Shown here: positions 13,001-28,000 of the stretch, in pieces
How positions within the stretch are numbered: position 1 is the first letter of the stretch
How the letters are laid out: every line of letters begins with the position of its first letter
Assembly: GCA_947462335.1 (NCBI GenBank)
Contig: OX381709.1
Span: 63,356,609-63,420,608 of the forward strand
Reading direction: 5' to 3'
DNA length: 64,000 nucleotides
Source of the DNA: Harmothoe impar
Taxonomy: Eukaryota > Annelida > Polychaeta > Phyllodocida > Polynoidae
Made by a program: the position numbers and the translations under genes
The notes under the pieces: generated by a model
Told to the model about the DNA's origin: nothing
The model's input: only the letters and a program-made list of their open reading frames with translations
The model's database searches: none

Positions 13001-16000
13001 CGAACAAATGTAGAACCCATGTTGGTGTAAGAAATATTTGATAAGGTTTTATGGTGGTAAAATGGTATAATGAGAGATCAGGATTTCCTTCTACACCCCT
13101 TATTCATAGAGTTTCTTAGAGTTCACGTCCAGTGCGGCCTCAAATTGCAGAGGCGGACTTAGGACATTAAAATGGGGAATGGGGCACCAAACACCAAAGA
13201 ACCAAAAAGAGTCACATATGATCGGAGTAAAAAAGCATTAGGAAAAACATTCAAAAAGGGGAACCAGAACTCTTAAATTCTATCCTGGACATGCATCTGT
13301 ACTGCATTCATGCAATGTCAAATACAATTAGTATATGCACTCCTCAAATTATATGTAGTATGTTGAGTATCAATAGATGGTTACCATAGATATGAATGGA
13401 GAAAAAAAAAAGCCAAATTGCTGTCGCATCCTCATGCAGTTACTTCTCTTAATCTGATCGTTCATATATAGACTCCTATATATGTAATGCTACAGATAAC
13501 ATCAATGTGGAGGAGGGTGTAATCACGGAGTGGCTTGTCAAGTGGCTTCACTTTTTCATGTGGCTTCGCATGTGGCTTCATTTCTAATTTTGGAAGTTCG
13601 CTTTTGAAATGTTTGGATACTTGAATGCCCATACCAAAATTGGTCTTATCCCCTTCAAGCCTGTAACATTTATTACTACAATTTATGTATCACTACAGAT
13701 GACCAGAGGTTGGGCATAGTCAGTAAAATAAGTTAATATGGACGATTTTCAGATTGGAATCGAACAACGTGTTTTGTAACTCAAACTGTAACTATGTAAC
13801 CCACAAAGTCAACATTTCATTTCACACATGCATGTATCCTGTTCCCGAGACCTTACCTGTCTCCGGGTTCAGACTGGTGGGGCTCCTATCCCGCCTGGAG
13901 GACTTCAAGACCACCTGGTATGCACACCTGAGTGGTTCCTCCTGGATAACTGCTTAATCATCCCGCTGGGATCAGCGGGCGTGAGGCACTGACTGCTGTG
14001 CACTTGATTAATAATGCACATGTCATATGGCGAATTCCTATATGTATGATATGGAAATCCCCCTGAAATAATTAGTATTGGCAGCTAAGAGACATTCTCC
14101 ACTTAGCGATACATTCCCACAGCATTTGTCTCCAACCCCAGGGCTCCTCCCACAGGGTCATGTATTTCAACGACAGTCAGACAATGCTGGACCTTCCTCA
14201 GTCCAACATTCTCAGACTGTTAGATAGTTTAGGAATGTTCTCCTGTTAACTTAGCAACTTGGTAGAGGTCCAGCATTGCACAGGCGTCCAGCATATAGGC
14301 CTGGTCGCGAGCACGCAGCGGATATCAGGCATCTTAACCCACGGTGGACGCCTGAGACAAAGGCTTCACACCTTGGGTATATTGCATACCGAAGGTTAAG
14401 TCAGATAGACAATGGTTATGAAAAGGTGTAGGATTAACCACAGCTTTCTGGTAGGGCGACTTGGGCTTCGCCCTCGTCTAGCCCAACCAGCAAGCTGTGG
14501 TTAATTCTATATACCTTTTCATAACCATAGTCTATCTGTTACTTATCCATGCTAAATAACCTGACGTTTGCATACAATGACAGTTATGTAGATGCAGGAG
14601 TCAACCATATACATGTTGGATATAGGAATTGATACATTTGCAAACTGTAGATTGGTGATACTCTCCATTAGGCAACCGTCCAGTTATGATACCCGAAATA
14701 TAAATACATTGAAGACCATTATGGTTTTGGGTAAAGCCAGGTACTACATTCAAAACAAACACTGTGCACTTAGTATTCTATGTTGCATGCCCTTAATAGT
14801 TAATGTACCGTTTTCTTATTCAGCTCTTGTTAAATATTTAACACAACATACCTACAGCATTCAGGAGAGCATAATTGAGCATTGGCTTCCTAGATAATGG
14901 CGAGACTTAGCATAATAAATATGATATTCATGTTAAATACAAAAACAGTTTGATGTTTTGATGTTCTCTTGGAATTGTGAAATATTCAGATCCTTTATAC
15001 TTCGGAGAATCCTCTAGAAATGTCAGGGAATCTGACGTAAACTGTAATAGTCTATGGGAAGTTCTATGATAGATTGTGCATTGTGCATGAAAGAAAGTCA
15101 GAGACAGCATGGCAGCAGCCACTTGGGAGTTTAGCAGGAGCTTTATACAATGTACCTAACGACGAATATGTCTACACTGTTGTTCAGTATCATATCTATA
15201 TTTAATTATTTGGCGTGTTCTTGAACTACTGCTATCGGATGTACTTTAATGCATCCTGTCCACACGGGCTCGTCCGCATTATATATTGAGCAAGCTAAGA
15301 CTAACAAAGAACCGTGACCTTAGTGTATTGATACACACAAGGGTGGGACTGAAACCAATGCACATAGCAAATGGTGGCATCGTGCTGAGTGGTATACATG
15401 TCTGTAGAAGTGGTTGATATTTACTCGAGCCTTGGTCTGGACGTGGCACCCCAATTTGTAACATGTTCACCTCCAGGAATGGAAATAAAAGGTTCTTGGG
15501 CTGGGGTCGGGGTTGGGGGAGGGGGGTGTCTAACTCCTAAATACACCTGAAACAAGGAGCTCTCCGAGTATTTGCCTATTTCGGAGCCAGTTGGCTAAGC
15601 AGTTCCCTGCTGGGCACATGGATATGGATATCCCACAGGGTTGATATGAGAAGGTGTACATTTAGGAACCATCCCCCTCCCCCTCCCCCAGTCCACACAA
15701 CGGGGGCATGGCAGTCCCATGTAGCACCGTGGAGGCATGTTGACCAGCCGCACCGAATGGCGACCAGGGCATTGCTCCAGTGGATAACGTGATATATAGT
15801 TGGTCAAACACGACTAATCCTTGCTGGTGGGCTCCGTGTATAACAACCAAGACCTGTCGGCACTACAGTGGCCATGGCCGGCGAGCCAGCTCACACCAGG
15901 GCCTGGCTTCTTTTTGCTCCCTAAGCCATAAACCGACAAGCAGTAGGCTTAGATTCCAGTGGAACCCGCTGCAATGAAGATACTGGGTCAACAACGTAGT

Positions 16001-19000
16001 TATAAACTTGTTCCAATATCGAAAAGAGATATGTTAATGACTAACATTATGTTAGCACGTTACGAGCAATGATAACCAATTTGGAGCAACATGGCAAAAT
16101 AAAAAAAGTCACACACTGAAAGCCTTGGTAACTGATAGATTGAGTTCAAGACACCGTTCTGCAGGTTCTTCCGGCATTAAACCTAAAAGGATTCTGTCAA
16201 AACAAATAGGTGTTATAAGACACATTTTATAACGGGTTATCCTGGTTCAGAATAAATGTGCCACGGCAATTACATGGTATAGGTATTGTTTGTTGCTGGT
16301 GGAGTGACCGTTAGACTAAGGCTGTAGGAGCAGGAGGAGGTGGGCAGTAGCCCTAGGCCTGTGTGATCTGGTGAAGTGGGCAGGGAGGGAGGACTGAGTG
16401 CTCAAGGTTATTCTACAGCAGGTCAAACATAAACATGACCGAGGAAGTTCAGCCCAACCCAGCTCTCTATTTGTGCTACGACACATTAGAATGACGCCCC
16501 CAACAACACGGGTCGGAAACGGCCAGCGTGTGTACATTATTAATAGCTTAACTCTGCCATGCACTTGTTGTATGTGGTCAGGATGAATGGAACCTTATTT
16601 CACTGATATAGGAAAGGCATCGATCGTTATTGTATAGGAGTAACCACCATGTGAGTTGGATGTGGCACCTTTACAACGATACACGTCACACATTAAATAT
16701 GAACATTTTGTCAAATAGTTTACCTGGAAAAAGTCAAATGACCAGAACTCCTCTGACTTTTGGCTTTGGGACCTTGTCCCCAAAGCCATTTACACCACAG
16801 AGGGATAGTTGGTAAAAAGATTACAAGAAAATACTACCGATGGCATAGGTCCCCTTGTTCATTGTTAGATAAAGCCCCAGTTGGCCCTTTAACCTTGCCC
16901 AGGCCTGGTCTCCCCATGTGTCTGTACAGGTGTATGTGAGACTAATTTAACCTCGATCTGGTTTTCAGTTACTGCATGTAGAACCAGTATACATTGTGGT
17001 AAGGCCTAGACACCCAGTTCACAGCCATATTTTGAGTTCTTGAATGTGCCTGTCAATGGCAATGATAGGTACCAGTCAAACAACTATTGACTCCTATGTC
17101 AAGTCAAGCTGTCAATGTCAATGGTAGTCCCCATACTATGTACATGCAGGACCTATACTAGAAGTTGAGTGGTCCAGGGTGGCTCTTGAAATGACTCAAG
17201 CCCGCCCAAAGATAAACTGTGAACTCAGACATAATTACCCCCCCCCCCTCACACAAACAAACACTTGCAATAACATTTTGCCATCCATAAAGGAAGGCCA
17301 TCACAGGCCCTCCCTCTGCCCCTTCCTCCTCCTCCCTCTCTCCCCTCCTTCTTCCAGCTCATAACAATCCTATAAAAACCCAAAGCCACTACGGCTCTGC
17401 CGTAAAATCATTGAATTTATCCCCTTGTATCTTATATTACCACAAGTTCTTTGCAATTGGAACAGATAAACGTAGGCCTATCATATCCAATAGTACCTTC
17501 ATATGTTCAACTGGTGGACATGGATTATAAAAACGAACCCCAGCCACTCTTTTAACAATTCGTTATATCTCCAGGCCATATGCTTGCCTTTTAGCCACTT
17601 CAAAGCACAAAGGTCATAGTCACACAGTTCTACATTTTCACCCAGAACAGCCCACTAAATACTGTACAGCTGATGACGATGAGCTCTGACAACTATGAGT
17701 TACATAATGCGCTGTTTAATTGTTAGAAACTCGTTTGTATATCGACCAGGGGTTGGTCAGAAACCCGGGGTCAGAAAGTGAACAGTCCTTGACACTCTGG
17801 AGGTGACCCCAGATGCATGTCAAGAGGGAAGAATCAATAGTCTAACTGCAAAATCATGTCCAAACGCGATGTGGTTCCCATATGTTTAGTGTGAGGTTGG
17901 ACCATGTCAGCACATAATGCTACACAGATGCTACCGTTGTATACAACCAAGGGGGCGTGTGCTCTTGTGTGACACCCGAGCATCTTTTAAGTGACATGTC
18001 CTTATAAGAGAAGGGTGGAGTTGACAGCCGCCCCTGGAGTTCACATGGCGTGTGGGCTTGGTGCATACCTGCAGAAAGAATGTAGAGATGAGGTAGGGAC
18101 GTTGACAGCAGTTGTCATTGTTTCTATAAGGACACCTGTATCCCAGGAATGGTTTTGGTTTGGTATAGGCACTACCTTTCTCCTTATCATGCTTTCCTGT
18201 AGTTTATATTCTTATTAGTATTTTTGTTCAACTTGGGATAGAATCAGAGCAGGGCGTACGACAAATATCATAAGTTACATTTGGATTTAATTATACAGAT
18301 GCATCAGACCCTTTATCGGTAGTTTAATGACTCAGGTTGAAAGGTATTCCCTGATGTTCTCTTTTAAGTTGGTTACCCCGTAAACACATCAAATAATATA
18401 GGGTAGATTCACCATAAGTCGACCCTTCCCGTCACAGTTTTTCATGACCATTAAAAGAAGTTTGATCGTGTGATATAGAAGCATGATAGCATCATACCAG
18501 GTGTATCAGACAAAAGGGGATGGTCTAGGCATTCGGATTAACCATATTTGATAAATTTTTATATGATATTAATATATCAAATTTTGGCCTTATATCAGAA
18601 AATTTCATACAGCCTATTTTCACTCGATGGCGACCAAAATTAACCCAGAGTTGACCAGATTTACCTCCATCTAAACAATGTGAAGCATTTTGAATGTATA
18701 TCCTAACCAACTGGAACTTCTTAGTAAAGTGTTATCAGAATCATGCTAGATCATTATTATGTCTTTAAGAATGTATTTTCCTAATGTTAGGATATCATAT
18801 AAAGTAGGCATATTCTGTAGCATTATTTGTAGAATCAGCATTGCTATGGGGGGCCAGCTAACACCTCATAGATTGAGGTCGTCTCATGGTGAAATTGTGG
18901 TCGACTTACAGTAAAATTAGTGAGTCAAGATTGGTAACCTCTCAAACATATGCATATGAATATTTTCTTAAAAACATTGTTGAATCATGTTTATCACATA

Positions 19001-22000
19001 TGCATGCATTCATATGCACTCATTAAACAATGTATTGAATTGAGCAAATGGATAAAAACAGTACAGAAGTGAGATAATTACGGAGATTTCCTGATCTCTC
19101 TTGCCTGAAAACTGCTCATACAGCCTCGCTTCAGGGCATTATATGTATATGAAAATAAATAGTTATGTAAAAGGTAACGGTGCAATGGGGGCCAATATCA
19201 CATGCATTTAAATCCCAATGCATCTCTAATATCCTGTATAGCATAGATGCTTGACAATGTGGTCCAGTAGGTGGTCGACTCACAGTAGTAGGTCGGAAAT
19301 AGGTGAGCTTACCCTAAAGTTGTTGGTTATTCAATTTGAATCGACTGCTGCCCTTTGTTTTTAGATTTGTTGACACCCATACTATGAGCTGGGAAGCTTG
19401 TTCAGGTCATTTATTTTCGGAATTGTCATTGTTCTGACAGTCTAACGGGTATCTAGAAACTAGATATTACATTAATTTGGTAATAATGATTATAAAAACG
19501 TTAATACAGTGTTTTTGATTTAAAGTTTTGGTAGTTTAACTAAAACGACACCATGTATACACCGGCTGACTCTCCTCTCACAGGTTTCTCTATAAAAACC
19601 TCCACTTGGTTATACATTAAAGCAGCCTCACACATAACACAGATGAGATCTATGTGTGCCTCCTCTGACCCTGGAGGCACACTAGACATCTGCTCTCCTA
19701 CAGGTAGATTCTGCTACTGTCGTAGTCGACCAGATTATACAGGCGCAATCTACCTATTTATGTCTATATCCCATACACTATTACTGGTTATTAAATGCTT
19801 ACCATTTTGGTATCCTGATCATATGGATCTTGATATGGCCACGGATATTGACAGTTCAAATAATCTACCGTAATTTATAAGAATTTAATCGATTTCAATT
19901 CCAAAAGGAAAGAGTACTAAACCATAGATGTTTTTGACATCATCAAAGCATCCTATCTGTTGGTTCCCGATGACCTTTAATCAAACAGAGACAGAGGTAC
20001 TCTCAATAACGGGAACACTCCCAATGGGTTTCACTGTTGACACTTTGAAGTGTCAATGAAAAGAAAACGTCCACTACTGACAGTGTAAGCTGTCGGTAGG
20101 TTTTTGTATGAAAATTGACTGGAGGTGTGGTATCTGAGGCTGCATGTTATCCTATGTCAGCTATATGGCATTGTATATCCTATGTGTGCCACAAGAAGAG
20201 GAATGTACCAGTGTAACCCAGTCATGTATACATAATATACATAGCTCCTAGAGTCCACACAACCCCACCACGCCCTCCCTATGGAATACATCTGGATATA
20301 CACTTCCATCCTCATGAATGGCAGTGTTATTGTTATCATGTTATCGTGGGCTCATAATCAACACATACTCAAATACCCAGCTATGTGCTCCAAGTCCAAG
20401 TGTTTCAAAGAAGTAGCTACTCTTCAAGCGAGGTTAACGTATAAACTGAGGATTCCCCACCCATTTATAGCTCTTTCATCTCATTTTGTTTTGCTCAAGG
20501 AGCAGCTCACGTTCAGGGCGTGTCTGTGAGTTAGGAGGCGTGGGTGGCCCTGACTGAGTATATATAGTACTAGAATCCTTGTATACATGGACGCCTGACG
20601 TCAACCTGCTGCAGGGGTCTCTTTAGTGATTTCTGTCCTACTTAATCTAAGTATACATCTCAGTGTGCCACATGGGGAGGGGTGTAGAGGAAACCACCAG
20701 ACAGACATGTCCCAGTTAGGTGAAGAGGAAGTGGAAGGCAGAATGGATATATACAGAAACCCTTACCATAATTATATAAGTATATCATTGTTTCTGAAGG
20801 ACTGCACTTTTATGTATGTACTGGTTATTATAGATCAGTTCTGCTATGACCTTGGACTCATGAATATAATATTATTATGAATGAAATTTTATAACATTTT
20901 CAGCAGTGCCAATTGCAGGCTTCAGCATTATTTCGGGTCTTGATGAGGCTATCGAGAGGTTGCTACACAGTGATTTGCATTGTTAAGTTAGAAAATCTAC
21001 CTTTAGTCTATGTTTGTACTTGACAAGTTAACGCCATATTTTGCTTTAGATAAGTGCTCCCAGTGCTTTAGATGCAGGGGAAACATAATTGTTCAATGAA
21101 CTTCAGGAACCCTCTTAATGCGGAACGAGCATCAATATGAAATCAGTGACAACATAAAAGTTAACAACCAATCTTAGTGCAACACAATGGAGGCCTGGGT
21201 TCCCCTTCTCAGATGTTTAATTGATTGTAGGTAGACAGTTTTCACTCGTCACCGTTAGAGTTCCTCACCCAGTGCTTAATTGCATCCTTTGTGTTGGCCC
21301 CATGCCTAGGTGCGGCTGGACTGGGGTGGGCCCCTTTGATGCCCTGCCGTCAGTCAATACCTGTAGCTTGCCATGACCAGGTGTGGTCAATATACACGGG
21401 ACTGACCAGTGGCCGGACCCATTGCACAATCCCCTACCGTTACCCGTATATCTACATAGTAGGATAAAGTGTCACAAGTGAAGTGTCGGCACTTTGAGAT
21501 ATCATTACAAGCTTACAGTCATGATGTACACGAAGTACCGAGGGTGGAGTTACTATGATTGTAGTACATTTACTACAATAATAGTAACATGCATTGGTTT
21601 ATCATTGGGTACTTTCCAATCCCATGTTCCTCTCAGGGGCGGTGAGGGTAATCGAATCGACGCATTGAGGTGCTTGCTCATTCCAGAGAGGCTGCGGTGA
21701 CCATTCTGTTTCATAGAATTATGTCCTCGAGGGACTACAGGGTGTGGAGGGTGTCGGGTGCATCGTCTGTGGTCCTCCGAGCTGTTTTTGATGAACCCCC
21801 GAAATGCCAAGCCGAGAAAAAAAATAGGAAAGTGGACAGGACCCTTTCATAAAGAGGAAATAGCTAGCAACGTGGCTGTACTTAGATGGGATATCAAGCG
21901 TGCATCTAATCATGCAGACCAGTGGTTTAAGTCCCAGTGGTTTAAGTCCCTGCCTCCACTGCATATATTCATACATCATTCTATTATGCAGTACTGTGGT

Positions 22001-25000
22001 CGACATGGTAATATTGGTACTGCATTAATCTATGTATATTCAGAAATAGGATACTGCATATACATGTGATGCCATGGTATATCACATGTATTGTATGTAT
22101 ATTCAATATATCCTCCAGCAGACGAACCGCATTTAAATGGAAGCCATGTTATAATGGCTTCACATTATGAAAAACGTGTGTAGCTATAGCATATGCCATA
22201 CTAGGCCAGCATGGCTGGAAGATGAATTGCTTTCTTTACAAGTCACATTTAATAGTATAATTACCAAGTATATTCATTTGATTGGGTCTTTATACTTAAA
22301 GCTGCACTCTCATCTTTAACCGTTCCCTTGTCAGTGACTAAAACAATGATAGAAATGTGACCTTTAGATCCATGATGGTATCGCTGATGTTAGTGACTTC
22401 TCAATGTGATATGACCTTTGTTGCATGTACGTCTATATACTAAACTGTCATAACTGGTGCTGTAAAGTACTGATGTACACGTTGCTTATATAACACTTTC
22501 ATCCCATATAGATCCCAGCAAGATGTTTTACATATTCCAAATAAATATTTCAAATAAAATTAACATTTCCAAACTCAACGCTTGCCCCCCCCCCCTGAAA
22601 ACCCCCTCCTCTTATCACAATGGCCCATCGCCACGGTCCGCCCTTCATTGATTAGGCAGACCTCTCTGCTCGTTATTGCGGCTGGAATGTGATCAGATTG
22701 TGCTCGTGGTGGTTCTCGTTGGCCCTTACCCCATTGTGCATGGTGACTCAGGGTCGGACAGCCATCGAGTGCCATGCTGCACCCATCTCACCCGCCGTCG
22801 TCGGCGCGGACTTTACGTAAGGTTCGCCCGACCCCGGCCAGGAGCCGCTGGCCATTGGCATTAATTTGTCCGGTTGGCTGCATGAGGGTCATAACGCGAT
22901 TACGCTTTGCTGCCATCTGACCCATGCCCCCCCCCCCAACCTGCATGCTCCTCCTACTGTAAAGTACTACCCACCTCCAGCGTACACAGTGTGTGCATGG
23001 TCAGGGTTCCGCGGGTGGGTTCTATACTTGTAAGACAAAACCATTCCAGAAAATAAAATGTCACAAATACGTTATGAAATGACCTTTGGAAAAGAATTAA
23101 TACCACTGTTGGAAAAGCTGGGTCTTTGATCCAGGGTTAACGAAAGACATACGAAAGACATATCCAAATAAAAATAACTTAGTAGTGTATGGAAAGTCTC
23201 ACCGACTTAAAACAGATCTGTCAGCATGGCTAGATTAATCATGCATGCACACACGCACTTAATGGATGGATGCCTGGACAGTCATGTGTTGGTTTAATTT
23301 AAAATGTTCAGAAACCACAATGTGTAACCAGTTAACATCCTAAGACATGCTTCATGTCCATGTGTCATGATGCTCCAATGAAGTACCGGCGAGTTACTCC
23401 CCTGACCTGCATTGGTGCATCATGACGACAGAGGGACAGTGTATTTAAGATTTAATAATGTAACCGTGCAACACAGCTGAAATATATATATATGATACTT
23501 CTCTATGCGAAGTCATACACATGCCGCCTATACAGATTAGGTTGCGTATAGCGGCATGGCGGATTGGCGGAGTGGCGGCGGAAGTAGTATTGTGAAGCAG
23601 TGTGAGCATCACTTTGACCCTTACATTCCCATACTGTAATTAAACCACACCTCAACAGCCTAATTAGTATTGTTAGTATGCATATTTATGTATTCGAAAT
23701 TAGTGTGCTGCAGCCTTAATTACTCGTTCTTGGGGTCGTCATTGGAAAATACTCATGATGGGGACATACCACTAGCATAAACCTTTGCACTCATTAATAG
23801 GTAACACTATAAAGATTAATTCCAAGCTTTGAAGCAAACCAGAAGAAGATGCAAGCAGTCAAGTTTATCTAATGTTGCCACCCTTAGCACTATAATTATA
23901 CTGTCGGATGTACCCGGGTAGTGGAATTGGCGGGTGGCTATATTATAAGTCAATTTCTATATACATGTATTCGATGTTGTGTCTGGGACAAAAGTGGCCT
24001 TATTAATTGGGTGGCCGCATTCAATAAATGCACGGCTGGTAAGAGTGCTTTAAGCTCTATTGTCTATTAAACCACAGCAAAATGGTTCACACCAATGCAA
24101 TTTCCTGTAGCTTCATATAACATAGTTTGAAGTCCGGCTAATAGCTGAGTCACATAATTATAAGACAAGTTATTATTACAGAGTCTCAGATACTTGCGGC
24201 TTAACGTTTACATCAATAACACCATAGATATGTATATTTATGATAACACCTTTAACTTTTAAATGCGTACCTGGGCCAGGCCACCTCTGCCAGCCAAACT
24301 CCGATTCTGACTGAAGGGGTCAAGAGGTGGGTCTTTTAAATCATATACTTTAAGCAAACCCAGCACCTTTTAGCAAAGCATACCCGCCTACGTATGGTCT
24401 GAAAACGTTGTTATTCAGCATAGGAATGGGACATGGGTGTGGGTTTAGTGGTGCGCTGGTAGTGGTGCTTGTGGTTGGGGGTTGAGGCTCCACTCCCTGC
24501 CTCTCACATCCACGCTACATGTATGCTTACCTGTGTGTTAGTAATGCCTGTTGGATCCAGCATACCTGGTTAACTTGATCACATGGGCTTGTGGGATCAC
24601 GGCCTACTTCTCTGTGCTGGCTGGATCCCTGTGCCGCCGGTTTCTCCTCCTCACCCCACTAAGCCGCCTGTCCTCCAGGGCAGGAGCCCCTGATGCTCAC
24701 TGACACGGTTAAGCGGTGGAAAGATATTGTAACCGATACAGGCTTCGTTAGGCCTGTTTATTACAGGGTTAGAGGCCTTTTACTCCACCACGCAATCCAC
24801 AGTAGCCTGGCTAATATTTGTCCCTGGTATTGTTTGTTAGCAACTTCACATGGTGGTCTAATAAGGACTATTTCGATCTCTTAATCTTGAACATGGCGAA
24901 ATCGTGTAATGTCTTATTTCTCCTCAAGGCCATGTGTGCTGCGTTGCATGGTAAGCATTATCAAAGCGGAGGCAGATTGCAATCTATGATTTTACACTAT

Positions 25001-28000
25001 TCCACTCATTCTTTTAGGTTTGACATGTACAAGGTTGTTCATGTATTTGGGGGCGGAGGGCTAAGGAGGGGATAGCAGCCCCCCCCTCCTCCCACCCACA
25101 TTCACCCTGGCTGCAATGTTTCTCCATAATTTAGCCAAGGATTATGGCGTAAGATTAATCCATGCTATAAGAGGCATTATAACTTATGCAGATTCGATAG
25201 GGTGGCAGGAGGCTAAGGCTGTGGGTGTAAATTGCAGAATCATTTGAGCTTTATGACAAATTGCAGGCATGGTTGAGTCACCATACGGGTTTATATTTAC
25301 AAAATGTTAGTTATTTGCATACCAATCAGTCGTATAAAGAATAACCGCGTCCAGCACTAGTTTTCTTTTTTTTTTCACCGTGTAGATGATATAGCGGAAT
25401 GTCTTGGAATGCCTACCAACTGAGCTAACCCGGCAAGTATCAGCAAGAGTCTAGAACTATTGATGAGATAGTCAATGGTGCATGGCTATGGTTTATAATA
25501 ATCCATGTGGATGATAATGTTGGGTATTCATTTCTTAAGTCATGATAGAAATACAATGGTAACCCTGGGATGGTAACCCACTCTGGTATTTTAATATAAT
25601 TATTACATGATGGATATGGCCTGATGAGGGGTCCATACACCATTCTTAACAAATACCATGTCATTAGGACAGAGCTCTGTCATTTTCAATGTAAAGATGC
25701 CCATTCTGTAAAAGCTGTAGTTTCAATATGGCTCGATCAATTACTTCCATATTCCGTTTAGGCATTGGTTACATGTTGCAAATGGACTATGAGAAGTCTC
25801 AAGGGGTTTGCATATGATTTTAAGATAGTCAGAATGATCAGTGGTACATAATAACACGAGGAACAGTTCTCACAATCAATGCTGGGATTAAGGCTCAATG
25901 AGGCCGTGGTTCAGTCATTAAAAGGGGTGCCATGGGCCTATAGGACTAAACCAAGTGAAGTGTAAAATACCTCTCTCAGCAAGTTGACAGTCCAGGCTTA
26001 GTTAACGTGCGACAAAATGGCCAGCTTGAAGGCGAAACGCTTGCTGCTCCTCCAGTATCAGTCGGAGGCTAACAAGGGCTGGCACTCTAGGCCTTTATAG
26101 AGAAGGTGAGGGTTTAAACCCCAGTCAAGTCATTCCCAGAACATTAATACCACGCCTACTGCTAGTATACAGCCTGCCGCACAAGTGGGGGAGGGGGGGG
26201 GTCGTGTGTGGGCTCTATTCACAAGCTGTAGTGCTCTGTCGGTGGGGTTTAGAATAATGTGTAACCCCCTATCATTTGTGTTGAAGGGGTTAAAGCTGCT
26301 ATATATTTTGGTCTCATTCATGCATATGTTAGAGATATATACCCATTAGACTGTAATATTAACCCAAATCCAAGGGAACATGGGTCGGCTTCCCTCCTGT
26401 GTTATGCCTTACGTATAGGCGTCCCGAGGACCCTTGGTTAGGGGTACACTTTTGATTGAAAAACGACAAATCTTCAAGTTGTAATGATTGTACTGTATCC
26501 CGGAATTGTATACATTCGAAAACTGCAACCGCCTTTCAGGTTGAATCTTCTAAAACTTCAATTCTGGCACAGTATCGGCCTACAGATTTCTTTGTGGTAC
26601 AATGACATTTTAAGGCAGCTTTTTTTCCCATCAAGGGATCAGGGGTGTACAGGGGTCACCCCGGGGGTCACACATCGCTTTCGTCGTCTTGTCAACTATG
26701 AAGGAAGGACGCGTTACCGCTACAATACGGTAAACGCGATAGTGGGTTCGGTGCCCGGGGGGGTACTCAATTTTTTTTTGACACGGGTGTGCGGCTGGCC
26801 CTTTGACAACCCTTACCCTTGGTGAGGGGGATTTTGGTCAGAAGTGACCCTTGGTGAGGGGGATTTTGGTCAAAAGTGACCCTTGCTGAGGGGGATTTTG
26901 GACAAAAGTGCCTAGGTTTTAGCAATTTTCCCCGAGGACTTGGCCTTGGTGTAAGAATTTTGGTCAAAAGTGACCCTTGTTGCAAAGAATTTTGGCAAAA
27001 AGTGACCCTTTTTGGGGGGATTTTGTTGAAATCTCCGAAAAGTGACCCTTGGTGAGGGGGATTTTGCTGAAAATTGACCCTTGGTGAGGGGGATTTTGGT
27101 GAAGAGCAGACCCTTGGTGAGGGGGATTTTGCTCAAAAAGTGCCCTTCCCAGCCGCACACCTGTGTATACAAAATATATGAAGTGCCCCCCCCGGGGGTT
27201 CGGTGACCTTGGATCACCCCTATTTAGGGCATGGCTTTTGTCAGTTTCCCTTGATTAGGGTATCGGTTTTGAGGAATTTGCTCCCTTGATAACGGTATCC
27301 AATTTGGGGGCATGCTCGCACATGGTAACTATAAAGAAGATAGGCAGTGGCCTCGGAGCAGTGTCACCCCCTGGGAGACCCCTCTGCGGGGCAACTGGCA
27401 TTCAGATAAGCAGTGCATGCCTGATGGTAGTTAGAGTACCCCTTATTATGCAAGGCACTGTTTTAAAGCATACAGTGACTGTGGTGTCAGAGAACAATGA
27501 AGTCAACTTATTTAAACAGCTTTAAACCACTAACAGGATCCTTTTCTACAGGTGGCTCTGCGTACTTCAGTGTAAGTATGTAGCTGATAAACCTGATGTG
27601 GCCAGGAGAGTTAAATGTTTTCATAAGATTAATCTTGCTCATAGATCATTAATGACTATCATCCACAGGGCATCAATCGGCCGTTATACGGCCATTATAG
27701 GCAATTTGCATAGGAAATGCATGGCAATTTTATCCGTATACGGTCGATTTATGCTCTGTTGACGGTGGCCATCAGATATACAGGTGTGATGATCTATTAT
27801 TATGTTGAAGAACTTGTATCGTGTTGAGTTGCAAACATTACATCTGGAGATGTAATTATTCTCCAGATGCCTAATCGCCAAGATGTATCTTGCCAGCGCT
27901 TATGAATATAGATATGTGAGCAGGCTGAGACATCATGATCCAACATATTTCTGCAATTTTTGTCACAATCGCTTCTCAAACATGAGTTGAAAAATATAAT

